This document shows, piece by piece, positions 45,057-54,275 of a DNA stretch of 64,000 bases. A program made the translations under genes and the position numbers. Numbering within the stretch: the stretch's first letter is position 1; each line of letters begins with the position of its first letter. This stretch comes from Marinifilum_A sediminis. Lineage in GTDB: Bacteria > Bacteroidota > Bacteroidia > Bacteroidales > Marinifilaceae. Location of the stretch: contig CANMCX010000011.1 in the NCBI GenBank assembly GCA_947496465.1, positions 1 to 64,000 of the forward strand, written 5' to 3'. The notes beneath the pieces are model-generated. The model ran no database searches and was not told where the DNA came from. It was given only the letters and a program-made list of their open reading frames with translations.

Positions 45057-46316
45057 TTACTTTTCGAAATGTATTTTCTCTTTGATATGAAGAATTCGTG
45101 ATTTTGCGTATTCATATCTTTCATCACCCTTATTTTCGGTTTCCCGCATATATTGGGCATAGTATTTTAATGCCTCTTCCTTATTATCTCCATACTCCTC
45201 ATAAGTGGTTGCGATCTCATATAGCACTTCTATATTTCTACCATCCAGCTTAAAATGTTTTTGGTATTGATCTACTGCTTTTTCAAACTCACGATTTGAA
45301 TTGTAAGCTTTAGCTAAATGTAAATGCATTGATGCTTTAATAGGTAAAGTTACGTAGGCAATAGCATTTTCGAGATATTTAATTCCTTTAATATCATCGT
45401 GTAAACGCGAATAACATACACCTTTATAAAAATTGATCATCGGATCTTTTTCAAATGTTTCTCCGCATGTATTAAAAGATTTAATTGCCAATTTGTATTT
45501 TCTGGTTTGCATGTAGCATATTCCCAATTGTTTAAAATCTGGAAGTTTAAGTTTCTTTCTTTCTTTCAGGTCTAATAGTATAGGAAGAGCATTTTCATAC
45601 CATTCTAAGCCAATTAGTGTTTGAGCTTTTTTCTTTAAAATCATGTGATTATTAGGAAAACTATTTAAGCCATTGTTTGCATAGGTTAATGCTTGGTCGT
45701 AGGCTGACATTTCGTAAAACTTCTGAATAATGTGTAGAACAACAGATAAATCTTTTGGATTGAGATCGTAAGAGATAAGATATGCCGCCAAAGATCCTAT
45801 ATAATCTTGTGTTCGATTTTTTAAATTACCTATTTGTTTGTGTAGGTAAGGGTTCAAAGAATCTCTTTCTACTAATTTGTTATAAATGGCAAGACCTTCA
45901 TTATAATCATTAAGAGTAGTATTGGTTTTAGCCAATAATAGATTTCCTTGATAATGCATGGAATCTATTTTTTGTAGTTTTAATAACTCATGTTTGGCTG
46001 CAGGATAATTTCCCGAAGAATAGAGACAGCTGCTATAGTTGTATAGAGTTGCAACTGAATTTGGGTTTAAATCAAGTGCTTTCTGGTAATTCTCAATAGC
46101 CGATTTATTTTGATTCAAATTTTGATATACTTTTCCAAGACGGAAATACCATTTACTATCTGTACTGTCTTTTTTCACTAACTGTTTTAGTAAAGGTATG
46201 GCACTTTTGTACTGTCCCGAAAATAGTAGTTGATCTACTTTATTAGTTCTTTGTGAATATGCATTGAAGGTTAGGAATATACTAACCAGGGTAAGGCTAA
46301 AAATTAATCTTCTCAT
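45057..46316 (-). CDS. Tetratricopeptide-repeat protein
   Basis: 419 residues with a signal peptide (~1-21, ending AYSQ) and about ten to eleven TPR motifs to the C-terminus, e.g. SKWYFRLGKVYQNLNQNKSA (~53-72), ATLYNYSSCLYSSGNYPAAK (~89-108) and ASMHLHLAKAYNSNREFEKA (~330-349). No catalytic domain is seen. It probably acts as a periplasmic protein-binding scaffold. Single gene. Confidence 0.85.
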   Translation of the reverse strand: MRRLIFSLTLVSIFLTFNAYSQRTNKVDQLLFSGQYKSAIPLLKQLVKKDSTDSKWYFRLGKVYQNLNQNKSAIENYQKALDLNPNSVATLYNYSSCLYSSGNYPAAKHELLKLQKIDSMHYQGNLLLAKTNTTLNDYNEGLAIYNKLVERDSLNPYLHKQIGNLKNRTQDYIGSLAAYLISYDLNPKDLSVVLHIIQKFYEMSAYDQALTYANNGLNSFPNNHMILKKKAQTLIGLEWYENALPILLDLKERKKLKLPDFKQLGICYMQTRKYKLAIKSFNTCGETFEKDPMINFYKGVCYSRLHDDIKGIKYLENAIAYVTLPIKASMHLHLAKAYNSNREFEKAVDQYQKHFKLDGRNIEVLYEIATTYEEYGDNKEEALKYYAQYMRETENKGDERYEYAKSRILHIKEKIHFEK

Positions 46317-46390
46317 TGGGCTTTTTAGTTATAATTATCATATAAATATAACTAAAAAGTTAGTTTTTAAAAAATTATTTCGGTGAGAAT

Positions 46391-46424
46391 AAAAATAGCC
46401 GACTCAGAAGTTCTGAATCGGCTA
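46391..46424 (-). terminator. Intrinsic terminator after der
   Basis: On the minus strand TAGCCGATTCAGAA pairs with TTCTGAGTCGGCTA (one mismatch) in a tight hairpin, then a T-rich tract. Confidence 0.85.
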
Positions 46425-46447
46425 GTGAAATTGCAATGTTTAGCAAT

Positions 46448-47755
46448 CTATTTTTTTCTCATGAAAATCTGAATAGGTACTCCGGTAAACGACCAGTTTT
46501 TTCTAATCTGATTTTCAAGATATCTTTTGTATGGATCTTTAATGTACTGAGGTAGATTACAGTAGAAGGCAAAAGTTGGAGCTAAAGTAGGTAGCTGTGT
46601 TACATACTTAATTTTAATGAACTTTCCTTTTACCGAAGGAGGTGTAAATGTAGCAATTGCTTCAAGCATTACTCTGTTCAATTCCGAAGTGATAATTTTA
46701 CGAACACGATTCTCGTATACTTCAAGAGCAGCTTCCAATACATTTAACAATCGTTGCTTTTCAGTTGCTGATGTAAATATAATTGGCACATCGTTGAAAG
46801 GAGCAATTCGATTACGAATTTGTTCTTCGAAATCTTTCATGGTATTGGTCTCTTTTTCGATCAAATCCCATTTGTTAACCATGATTACTGCACCTTTACG
46901 GTTTTTAATAATCAAATCGAAAATTGCTAAATCTTGAGCTTCAACACCACGAGTTGCATCCAGAATCATAACACAAACGTCGGCAGTTTCGATGGTTCTG
47001 ATCGAACGCATTACCGAGTAAAATTCTAAATTCTCGTTTACTTTTGGTTTTTTACGAACACCAGCCGTATCCACCAACATAAAATCATGTCCGAATTTTT
47101 GGAAACGAGTATGAATAGAATCTCTTGTAGTTCCTGCAACGTCGGTAACGATATTTCTTTCAACACCAATTAAAGCATTAACTGTTGATGATTTACCAAC
47201 ATTAGGACGACCTACAAAAGCAATTCTAGGTAAATCTGTATTTTCCTCTTCTGGCTTCTCTTCGAATGCTTCAACAACAGCATCCAGTAAATCTCCAGTT
47301 CCCGATCCGTTAACCGATGAAATTGGGAAAACTACTTCGCCAATACCTACCGAGTAAAATTCGTTAGCAGCAAAAATTAATTCACTGTTGTCAGCTTTAT
47401 TGGCAACTAAGTGAACTTTTTTATCTGTACGGCGAAGAATACGAGCTACGGCTTCGTCTAAATCTGTAAGTCCATGTTGTACATCCAAAACAAACAGAAT
47501 AGAATCTGCTTCCTCGATTGCAAGCATTACCTGCTTACGGATTTCTTCATCAAATACATCTTCAGAGTTGAAGGAATATCCTCCAGTATCAATTACCGAA
47601 AATTCTTGCCCGTTCCAGTCCGCTTTCCCATAATTTCGGTCACGCGTAACACCAGCAGTTTCGTTTACGATAGCTTGTCTTGTTCCTGTTAGTCGGTTAA
47701 ATAATGTAGATTTTCCAACATTTGGACGACCTACGATTGCAACGATATTGCTCAT
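46448..47755 (-). CDS. der: Ribosome-associated GTPase Der (EngA)
   Basis: 435 residues with two consecutive G domains: GRPNVGKSTLFNRLTG (~8-23) with DTGGYS, and GRPNVGKSSTVNALIG (~181-196) with DTAGV, each with N/TKxD (NKAD, NKWD). A C-terminal KH-like domain (~350-435) completes the Der architecture. It is needed for 50S subunit assembly. It follows era by 52 nt on the same strand; the two ribosome-biogenesis GTPases are probably one transcription unit. Confidence 0.96.
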   Translation of the reverse strand: MSNIVAIVGRPNVGKSTLFNRLTGTRQAIVNETAGVTRDRNYGKADWNGQEFSVIDTGGYSFNSEDVFDEEIRKQVMLAIEEADSILFVLDVQHGLTDLDEAVARILRRTDKKVHLVANKADNSELIFAANEFYSVGIGEVVFPISSVNGSGTGDLLDAVVEAFEEKPEEENTDLPRIAFVGRPNVGKSSTVNALIGVERNIVTDVAGTTRDSIHTRFQKFGHDFMLVDTAGVRKKPKVNENLEFYSVMRSIRTIETADVCVMILDATRGVEAQDLAIFDLIIKNRKGAVIMVNKWDLIEKETNTMKDFEEQIRNRIAPFNDVPIIFTSATEKQRLLNVLEAALEVYENRVRKIITSELNRVMLEAIATFTPPSVKGKFIKIKYVTQLPTLAPTFAFYCNLPQYIKDPYKRYLENQIRKNWSFTGVPIQIFMRKK

Positions 47756-47807
47756 TTTTTATTATCTGTTATCTGTAAACGGTATCAAATGATAGCCGTT
47801 AATTTCA

Positions 47808-48689
47808 TTATTGCTGATAGCCGAAGCCTTTCAACTTATTTTCTTTATTTCTCCAGTCCTTGGCAACTTTCACATACAATTTCAGGAAAACTTTCTTTCC
47901 AAAAAATGCTTCCATGTCTTTTCTTGCTTCGGTACCTACTTTTTTAAGCGCTTTTCCTTGATGACCAATAATAATTCCTTTCTGAGAAGTTCTTTCAACA
48001 TTAATTACTGCCATAATATTGATAATTTTGGGCTCATCTTTAAATTCTTCTACTTCAACCTCTACAGCGTAAGGAATTTCTTTTTCGTAATTGGTCAAAA
48101 CCTTTTCACGAATGATTTCATTTACAAAGAAACGAGAAGGAAGATCAGTCATTTCATCCTTAGCAAAGTAAGGAGGTCCTTCCGGTAAAAGCTCTAAAAT
48201 TCTATCAAATAAATTGGATACATTAAAATTCTCTTTGGCTGACATTGGGAAAATCTCAGCTTTAGGAAGCTTTTCTTTCCAAACATCCATCATTTCAACC
48301 AATTTTTCCTGATTGGTTAAATCGATTTTATTGAGAATTAAAATCACAGGCTTGTCTGTGTTTTGTACCTTCTTTAAAAAATCCTCATTCTTGTCGATAG
48401 TCTCCACTACATCGGTCACATATAATATAATGTCAGCATCTACCAATGCAGAAGTAGAAAACTTCATCATCGACTCTTGAAGTTTGTAGTTGGGTTTCAA
48501 TACTCCAGGGGTATCCGAATATACAATCTGAAAATCATCACCATTCACAATTCCTTTAATACGATGACGAGTGGTCTGCGATTTCGAAGTGATAATCGAG
48601 ATGCGTTCGCCAACCAAATTATTCATTAAGGTTGATTTTCCTACGTTCGGATTTCCTATGATATTTACAAAACCTGACTTATGAGGCAT
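47808..48689 (-). CDS. era: Ribosome-associated GTPase Era
   Basis: 293 residues. G domain with GNPNVGKSTLMNNL (~12-25), DTPGVL, NKID and MSAKENFN; C-terminal KH domain with IIIGHQGKALKKVG (~245-258). Era binds the 3' end of 16S rRNA and monitors 30S maturation. First gene of the era-der pair, divergent from the FMN-riboswitch operon. Confidence 0.96.
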   Translation of the reverse strand: MPHKSGFVNIIGNPNVGKSTLMNNLVGERISIITSKSQTTRHRIKGIVNGDDFQIVYSDTPGVLKPNYKLQESMMKFSTSALVDADIILYVTDVVETIDKNEDFLKKVQNTDKPVILILNKIDLTNQEKLVEMMDVWKEKLPKAEIFPMSAKENFNVSNLFDRILELLPEGPPYFAKDEMTDLPSRFFVNEIIREKVLTNYEKEIPYAVEVEVEEFKDEPKIINIMAVINVERTSQKGIIIGHQGKALKKVGTEARKDMEAFFGKKVFLKLYVKVAKDWRNKENKLKGFGYQQ

Positions 48690-48883
48690 ACTTACTCCAA
48701 TTTAGTGATTTAAAAATTTTTGCAAAGATAGAATAATTAATATCATTTACGAAAATGTGTAAAAATCATTAGTTTAGGGCGACATATTAAATAGCAGTTT
48801 TTACTCATTTGTTTTTAAATACTAAAACTTTATATTTGTAGCAGAAACAGTGCTTAAAAACTCTGTTTCAATATATTTATTGT

Positions 48884-48994
48884 TTCTTCAGGGCAGGGTG
48901 AAATTCCCGACCGGCGGTGATAGTCCGCGAATCTGTAACAAGATTGAACTGGTGTGATTCCAGTACCGACAGTACAGTCTGGATGGGAGAAGAA
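48884..48994 (+). ncRNA. FMN riboswitch aptamer (RFN element)
   Basis: The conserved core is seen in order: TTCTTCAGGGCAGGGTGAAA (48884-48903), TTCCCGACCGGCGGT, TAGTCCGCGA, TGGTGTGATTCCAGTACCGA, CAGTACAGTCTGGATGGGAG and closing GAAGAA (48989-48994), which pairs with the first six bases (TTCTTC, 48884-48889) as P1. It binds FMN and controls the rib operon. The remaining 48690-48880 holds only the divergent era upstream region. Confidence 0.97.
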
Positions 48995-49065
48995 AAACAA
49001 TTGATCGATTTGATTAATTCATGCCAATGGAAAGATTTTTTTCATTTGGTGAACCTATAATAAAT

Positions 49066-49101
49066 GCCCTGAATAGTTTAAGAACTGTTCAGGGCTTTTT
49101 G
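49066..49101 (+). terminator. Riboswitch expression-platform terminator
   Basis: GCCCTGAATAGTT pairs with AACTGTTCAGGGC (one G·U) and is followed by TTTTTG and TTTTT, ending just before the ribD ATG. The downstream arm repeats bases of the aptamer start (TTCAGGGC, 48888-48895 and 49088-49095). Control by FMN-dependent termination is expected. Confidence 0.88.
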
Positions 49102-49106
49102 TTTTT

Positions 49107-50225
49107 ATGCAGATGAGTAAAGATTACGATTACATGCAAATGGCTTTCGAGCTTGCCAAAAAAGGAATTGGACAAGTAAATCCAAACCCTTTGGTAGGTG
49201 CTGTCATTGTAAAGAACGATGAGGTAATTGGAGAAGGCTACCATGAATATTACGGTGGACCTCATGCTGAAGTGAATGCTTTTCGTTCTTCAAAAGAATC
49301 GGTAGAAGGTGCTACAATGTACGTAACATTGGAACCTTGTTCTCATTATGGCAAAACACCTCCATGTGCCGAAGCAATTGTAAAAAACAAAATAGGTAAG
49401 GTTGTGATTGGGATGTTGGATCCAAATCCTTTGGTGGCGGGCAGGGGAGTTAAGATTTTAGAGGAGAATGGAATTGATGTTGATTTTGGCTATTTGTGTG
49501 AAGAATTGACCGAAATGAATCGAGTTTTCTTAAAATATATCCAAACCAGATCACCTTATGTAGTGATGAAAACGGCTATGACATTGGATGGGAAAATTGC
49601 CAGTAGAACTGGAGATTCTCGCTGGGTGTCGAACGAAAAGTCGAGAGCCAGAGTGCATGAGTTGAGAAATGAATTGTCTGCAATAATGGTTGGTGTTGAT
49701 ACGGTGATTGCCGATGATCCAATGCTAACTACCAGATTAAAAGATAAAGAAGGCAGAAATCCAATTCGGATTGTTGTTGATAGTAGTTTGAGAACTCCTT
49801 TGAATGCGAAGATTTTAAATTCCAGCAATGAAGCTAAAACAATAATAGTTGTTACTGATGTTGCTGATTCAGATAAAATTAAAGCAGTAGAAGAGATAGG
49901 AAATAAGGTGTTTGTTGTTGATTCTTTAAACGGTCGAGTTGATCTGTCAAAATTGATGGTGAAATTGGGAGAAGATGGAATTGACGGAATTTTATTGGAA
50001 GGTGGAGCTACTCTTAATTACTCAGCCTTGGAAACTGGAATTGTAGACGAAGTAATTTCTTTTATTGCACCAAAAATTATTGGTGGTGTAGAAGCAAAAT
50101 CACCAGTAAGTGGTATAGGGATTGAATTGATGAAAAACGCAATTGAGTTGAATGATATAAAAATTGATCAGTTTGATCAAGATCTGATGTTAACAGGAAA
50201 AGTAAAAAAATGTTTACAGGATTAA
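49107..50225 (+). CDS. ribD: Bifunctional pyrimidine deaminase/reductase RibD
   Basis: 372 residues. N-terminal deaminase with His53-Ala-Glu55 and zinc ligands Cys78 and Cys87 in EPCSHYGKTPPCAEA; C-terminal reductase (~148-372, VVMKTAMTLDGKIASRTGDS and LLEGGATLNYSAL). It carries out the second and third steps of riboflavin synthesis from the GTP branch. The ATG at 49107 is six bases from the terminator T-run; ATG at 49113 is an equally good start. It overlaps ribE by 16 nt. Confidence 0.95.
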   Translation: MQMSKDYDYMQMAFELAKKGIGQVNPNPLVGAVIVKNDEVIGEGYHEYYGGPHAEVNAFRSSKESVEGATMYVTLEPCSHYGKTPPCAEAIVKNKIGKVVIGMLDPNPLVAGRGVKILEENGIDVDFGYLCEELTEMNRVFLKYIQTRSPYVVMKTAMTLDGKIASRTGDSRWVSNEKSRARVHELRNELSAIMVGVDTVIADDPMLTTRLKDKEGRNPIRIVVDSSLRTPLNAKILNSSNEAKTIIVVTDVADSDKIKAVEEIGNKVFVVDSLNGRVDLSKLMVKLGEDGIDGILLEGGATLNYSALETGIVDEVISFIAPKIIGGVEAKSPVSGIGIELMKNAIELNDIKIDQFDQDLMLTGKVKKCLQD

Positions 50226-50866
50226 TTGAAGAAATAGGAAGTATTAAGTCCATACAAAAAGGTGGAAAAGCGATACGATTAAGTATTTCGGCTCATGAAA
50301 TTATGGATGACGTGAAACTTGGCGACAGTATTGCAACAAATGGGATTTGTTTAACTGTTGTGAGTTTCGATTCTAAAGGCTTTTCGGCAGATGTAATGCC
50401 AGAAACAATGAGTAGAACCAATTTTGGATTGCTTGCTGCAGGTAGCAGAGTGAATTTAGAAAGAGCTGTTCGTGTAGGTGATCGTTTAGGTGGTCATATG
50501 GTTAGCGGACATGTTGATGGATTGGGCGAAGTTGTAGGAAAAGAGCAAGACGATAATGCCATTTGGGTAAGTATTGCAGCCCCGAAAAATATATTGAAAT
50601 ATGTAATCGAAAAAGGATCGATTGCTATTGATGGTATCAGCTTGACTGTGGCATATGTGGATGAGAAAATCTTTAAAGTTTCGATAATTCCACTGACTCA
50701 AGAGGATACTACATTAACATCGAAAAAGCCAGGCGAAAAGGTGAATTTAGAATGTGATATGACAGCAAAATATATTGAGAAATTCATGTTTCACAGAGAT
50801 GATGAAACAACAGATAAGCAATCGAATATTTCGATGGATTTTTTGAAAGAGAACGGATTTGCATAA
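50210..50866 (+). CDS. ribE: Riboflavin synthase alpha chain
   Basis: 218 residues starting MFTGLIEEIGSI, the canonical N-terminus, with two lumazine-binding repeats (~1-97 and ~98-200; NGICLTVVSF and DGISLTVAYV). It dismutates two 6,7-dimethyl-8-ribityllumazine molecules to riboflavin. The start lies 16 nt inside ribD, indicating translational coupling. Confidence 0.95.
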   Translation: MFTGLIEEIGSIKSIQKGGKAIRLSISAHEIMDDVKLGDSIATNGICLTVVSFDSKGFSADVMPETMSRTNFGLLAAGSRVNLERAVRVGDRLGGHMVSGHVDGLGEVVGKEQDDNAIWVSIAAPKNILKYVIEKGSIAIDGISLTVAYVDEKIFKVSIIPLTQEDTTLTSKKPGEKVNLECDMTAKYIEKFMFHRDDETTDKQSNISMDFLKENGFA

Positions 50867-50893
50867 TTGAAAACAAACAACAATACATAAACT

Positions 50894-52141
50894 ATGAATT
50901 TTCATACTATTGAAGAAGCGATTGAAGACATCAGACAAGGGAAGATGATTGTAGTGGTGGATGATGAAGATCGTGAAAATGAAGGTGATTTGTTAATGGC
51001 TGCCGAAAAGGTTACTCCGGAGGCAATCAATTTTATGGCTCGTCAAGCAGGTGGATTAATTTGTATGCCAATTGTAAAAGAGAGGTTAGATGAATTAGAT
51101 ATCGACATGATGGTGTACAATAATACGGATGCAAAGCAAACTGCTTTCACCGTTAGTATTGATGCAGCGGATTGTACTACTGGAATTTCTGCTCATGAAC
51201 GTGCTCATACCATTTTAAAAGTTTTCGATAAGGAAGCAAAGCCTGAAGATTTTACTCGTCCGGGACATATTTTTCCTCTAGTAGCTCGTAAAAATGGAGT
51301 ATTGGTTCGCGCTGGTCATACTGAAGCTGCAGTGGATTTGGCTCGTATGGCTGGTTTGTATCCTGCTGGAGTGATTTGCGAAATCATGAATGAAGATGGC
51401 TCAATGGCTCGTGTTCCTCAATTAAAGGAATATATTGCCAAGCATGATCTGAAGATGATTACAATTGCTGATTTGATTGAGTATCGTCGCCAGACTGAAA
51501 GCATGATTGAAAAAGTAACTGAGACAGACATGCCTACCAAGCATGGAGATTTTAGAGCTCATGGTTATATCAATAAAATAACTGGAGAACATCATGTTGC
51601 TTTGGTAAAAGGTGATGTGAATACTGATGAATCAGTTTTAACACGTGTTCATTCTGAATGTTTAACGGGAGATGCTTTTGGATCATTAAGATGTGATTGT
51701 GGTGACCAATTGCAGGAAGCAATGAAAAGAATTAATGATGCCGGAAGTGGTGTTTTATTATATATGCGACAAGAAGGACGTGGTATTGGTTTAATTAATA
51801 AACTTCGTGCTTATCAACTGCAGGATATGGGAATGGATACTGTAGAAGCAAATTTAGCCTTAGGCTTTAAAGCTGACTTGCGTGATTATGGTATTGGTGC
51901 CGCTATTCTTGCTGATTTGGGAGTAAAGAATTTGAAGTTGATGACTAATAATCCTCTTAAAGTTGCCGGTTTAAAAGGATATGGAATCAAGATTGTAGAT
52001 CGTGAAGAAATAGAAATGTCGCATCACGAGAAAAACGAGTTTTACATGATGACCAAAATGAAAAAAATGGGTCATATGTTGCATCAGGATGTGAAGTGGA
52101 ATCTTCAGAATGATGACAAGAAAGTAAAAAGAGTGAAATAA
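50894..52141 (+). CDS. ribBA: 3,4-DHBP synthase / GTP cyclohydrolase II
   Basis: 415 residues. N-terminal RibB domain (~1-200) with VVVDDEDRENEGDLLMAA and the catalytic-loop Cys in DCTTGISAHERAHT. C-terminal RibA domain (~210-405) with zinc ligands in HSECLTGDAFGSLRCDCG and RQEGRGIGLINKLRAY. It supplies both riboflavin precursors, the four-carbon unit and the GTP-derived pyrimidine. 27 nt after ribE. Confidence 0.96.
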   Translation: MNFHTIEEAIEDIRQGKMIVVVDDEDRENEGDLLMAAEKVTPEAINFMARQAGGLICMPIVKERLDELDIDMMVYNNTDAKQTAFTVSIDAADCTTGISAHERAHTILKVFDKEAKPEDFTRPGHIFPLVARKNGVLVRAGHTEAAVDLARMAGLYPAGVICEIMNEDGSMARVPQLKEYIAKHDLKMITIADLIEYRRQTESMIEKVTETDMPTKHGDFRAHGYINKITGEHHVALVKGDVNTDESVLTRVHSECLTGDAFGSLRCDCGDQLQEAMKRINDAGSGVLLYMRQEGRGIGLINKLRAYQLQDMGMDTVEANLALGFKADLRDYGIGAAILADLGVKNLKLMTNNPLKVAGLKGYGIKIVDREEIEMSHHEKNEFYMMTKMKKMGHMLHQDVKWNLQNDDKKVKRVK

Positions 52142-52174
52142 TTTGAATAAAATAACAGTAAAACAAGATATAAG

Positions 52175-52636
52175 ATGAATACTATTGAAGGTAAATTAAT
52201 CGCTGAAGGCTTAAAATTTGGAATCGTAGCTGGTCGTTTTAATGAGTTTATTGGAAGTAAATTATTAGGTGGTGCATTAGATGCTATTAACCGTCACGGA
52301 GCATCGGAAGATGATGTTGATGTTGCATGGGTTCCAGGTGCATTCGAAATTCCATTGGTTGCTAAAAAAATGGTAAAAAGTGGAAAGTACGATGCAGTAA
52401 TCTGTTTAGGAGCTGTAATCAAAGGTTCTACTCCTCACTTCGACTATGTTTCAAGCGAGGTTACTAAAGGTGTTGCCAGTGTATCATTGGATACTGAAGT
52501 ACCAGTTATTTTTGGTGTTTTAACCACTGATTCTATCGAACAAGCTATTGAGCGTGCAGGAACAAAAGCAGGTAACAAAGGATTCGAAGCAGCAGTTTCA
52601 GCTATCGAAATGGCTAATTTATTAAAGCAATTTTAA
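52175..52636 (+). CDS. ribH: 6,7-Dimethyl-8-ribityllumazine synthase
   Basis: 153 residues. Active-site His88 in GSTPHFDYVSSEV, and the VPGAFEIPL and LTTDSIEQAIERAG motifs are all present. It joins the DHBP and pyrimidine branches to give the lumazine used by RibE. Last gene of the ribD-ribE-ribBA-ribH operon, so the full set of dedicated enzymes is under one riboswitch. Confidence 0.96.
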   Translation: MNTIEGKLIAEGLKFGIVAGRFNEFIGSKLLGGALDAINRHGASEDDVDVAWVPGAFEIPLVAKKMVKSGKYDAVICLGAVIKGSTPHFDYVSSEVTKGVASVSLDTEVPVIFGVLTTDSIEQAIERAGTKAGNKGFEAAVSAIEMANLLKQF

Positions 52637-52660
52637 TCTGGATAAGCGGATTTTGAGATA

Positions 52661-52695
52661 AAAAAAACCGATGATTTTACTCATCGGTTTTTTTT
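52661..52695. terminator. Bidirectional terminator between ribH and the pseudouridine synthase gene
   Basis: AAAAAAACCGATGA pairs with TCATCGGTTTTTTT, loop of six, with A- and T-runs for both directions. Confidence 0.95.
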
Positions 52696-52698
52696 GCT

Positions 52699-54069
52699 TT
52701 AGAAGTTTTTCAACATCCTAACTTCTTCTTCTGAAAGGAATCTCCATTTTCCTCTTGGTATATTTTTTTTCGTAATTCCTGCAAAAAACACTCGGTCCAG
52801 TTTTTCTACTTCATAACCTAAATGTTCGAAAATACGACGAACAATTCTGTTTCTTCCAGAATGAATTTCGATTCCAACTTGAGTTTTGTCTTTTTGATCA
52901 GCAAAGCTAATTGCATCAGCTTTAATTTCACCATCTTCAAGCTCTAAACCTTTTGAAACCATATCTAATTCTTCCTGAGTAATTTCACGATCAAGGAATA
53001 CATGATAGATTTTTTTCTTGTTGTAACTTGGGTGAGTTAAACGCTTGGTTAAATCCCCATCATTGGTGAAAAGCAAAACGCCAGTTGTCATTCGGTCCAA
53101 TCTTCCAACCGGATAAACTCTTTCGTCGCAAGCATTTTTGATTAAATCGATAACAGTTTTACGTCCCATTGGATCATCCAATGTGGTCACAAAATCTTTT
53201 GGCTTGTTTAAAACGATGTATACTTTAGCTTCTGGCTGAAGCAGTATTCCATCCATGCAAACCTTGTCCTTCAGATTAACCTTAGTTCCAACTTCAGTAA
53301 CAATATTACCGTTCACTGTTACTCTTCCATCAGCAATTCTAATGTCAGCTTCTCTTCTCGAGCAAGCACCAGTATTGGAAATGTATTTGTTCAAACGTAA
53401 AATACCATCAACAGGACCCATCATTTTGGCATGTGCAAGTTGTTTCTTCTTGCTGTAATGCTTTTTTTGAAGAACATCCTTCTTTGGCTTATTTTTAAAT
53501 CTGTTTGCTCTTTTTTCTTCTAGCTCTTTTTCCGATATCTCATCCAATTCTCTCTTATTATCTGAGAATTTCCCTCGTCCTCTTTCATCTCTACGGTTTC
53601 TTGGATTCCAATCTCTCTTAGATCTTCTTGAATCTCTTGAAAAATCATCCTGCGAAGAATCTGAAAATGGTTTTCTATCTCCATCTTCCATGCGGAAATT
53701 TTTGTCAAATTTTCTTTTGCCTTTGAAAGAGCGCTCACCATCCTCATTGTTTCTTCTATAGTTCGAATCACGCCCTCTTTCGAATCTAGGTTTCGATTCA
53801 TCTCTATTCGATCTTCTAGAATCTCTTGAAAAATTATCTTCCGAAGAATCTGAAAATGGTTTTCTATCTCCTTCTTTCTTGCGGTAGTCTTTGTCGAATT
53901 TTCTTTTGCCTCTAAAAATTCGATCTCCATCTTCTTTGCCTCTCCTGGAATCTGAACCATTCTCTCTTTCAAACCTAGGTTTCGACTCTTCAGAGTTTCT
54001 ATTACTGTATCTTTTTGATCCAAATGAAGATCTCTCTCTACTTGGTTTACCTTTTCTATTATCTTCCAT
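52699..54069 (-). CDS. RluB/RsuA-family rRNA pseudouridine synthase with long charged tail
   Basis: About 456 residues from the ATG at 54069 (an ATG six codons upstream is less likely). The first ~215 residues are a disordered Arg/Lys/Asp/Glu/Ser-rich extension holding two 63-residue tandem repeats. Then an S4 RNA-binding domain (LNKYISNTGACSRREAD, ~230-246) and the catalytic domain with Asp in GRLDRMTTGVLLFTNDGDL (~322-340). It modifies uridine in 23S (or 16S) rRNA; the target cannot be fixed from sequence. Such tails are common in Bacteroidota RluB-type proteins. Confidence 0.88.
   Translation of the reverse strand: MEDNRKGKPSRERSSFGSKRYSNRNSEESKPRFERENGSDSRRGKEDGDRIFRGKRKFDKDYRKKEGDRKPFSDSSEDNFSRDSRRSNRDESKPRFERGRDSNYRRNNEDGERSFKGKRKFDKNFRMEDGDRKPFSDSSQDDFSRDSRRSKRDWNPRNRRDERGRGKFSDNKRELDEISEKELEEKRANRFKNKPKKDVLQKKHYSKKKQLAHAKMMGPVDGILRLNKYISNTGACSRREADIRIADGRVTVNGNIVTEVGTKVNLKDKVCMDGILLQPEAKVYIVLNKPKDFVTTLDDPMGRKTVIDLIKNACDERVYPVGRLDRMTTGVLLFTNDGDLTKRLTHPSYNKKKIYHVFLDREITQEELDMVSKGLELEDGEIKADAISFADQKDKTQVGIEIHSGRNRIVRRIFEHLGYEVEKLDRVFFAGITKKNIPRGKWRFLSEEEVRMLKNF
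53605..53982 (-). repeat. Two 189-bp in-frame tandem repeats
   Basis: Copies at 53794-53982 and 53605-53793 encode 63-residue units beginning KPRFER and containing GKRKFDK and DRKPFSDSS, then FSRDSRRS. They lie in the disordered N-terminal tail of the pseudouridine synthase; copies differ at scattered positions without indels. Confidence 0.9.
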
Positions 54070-54275
54070 TTCTGAATAAATGATCAATGTTCTGAACCTG
54101 CAAAGGTATTAATAATCAAAGAATATATTAATTGTGTAGATAATAAATTTAAATTAAAAGGAGTGATGCATGAATTTGTTTTACTAATTTTGGATTTCAA
54201 AAGTTAAACAGTCTTACAAAGCTGTTATTATTTTGATCTTAAATTGATCTGTGAACATTAAACGAAACATATAAA

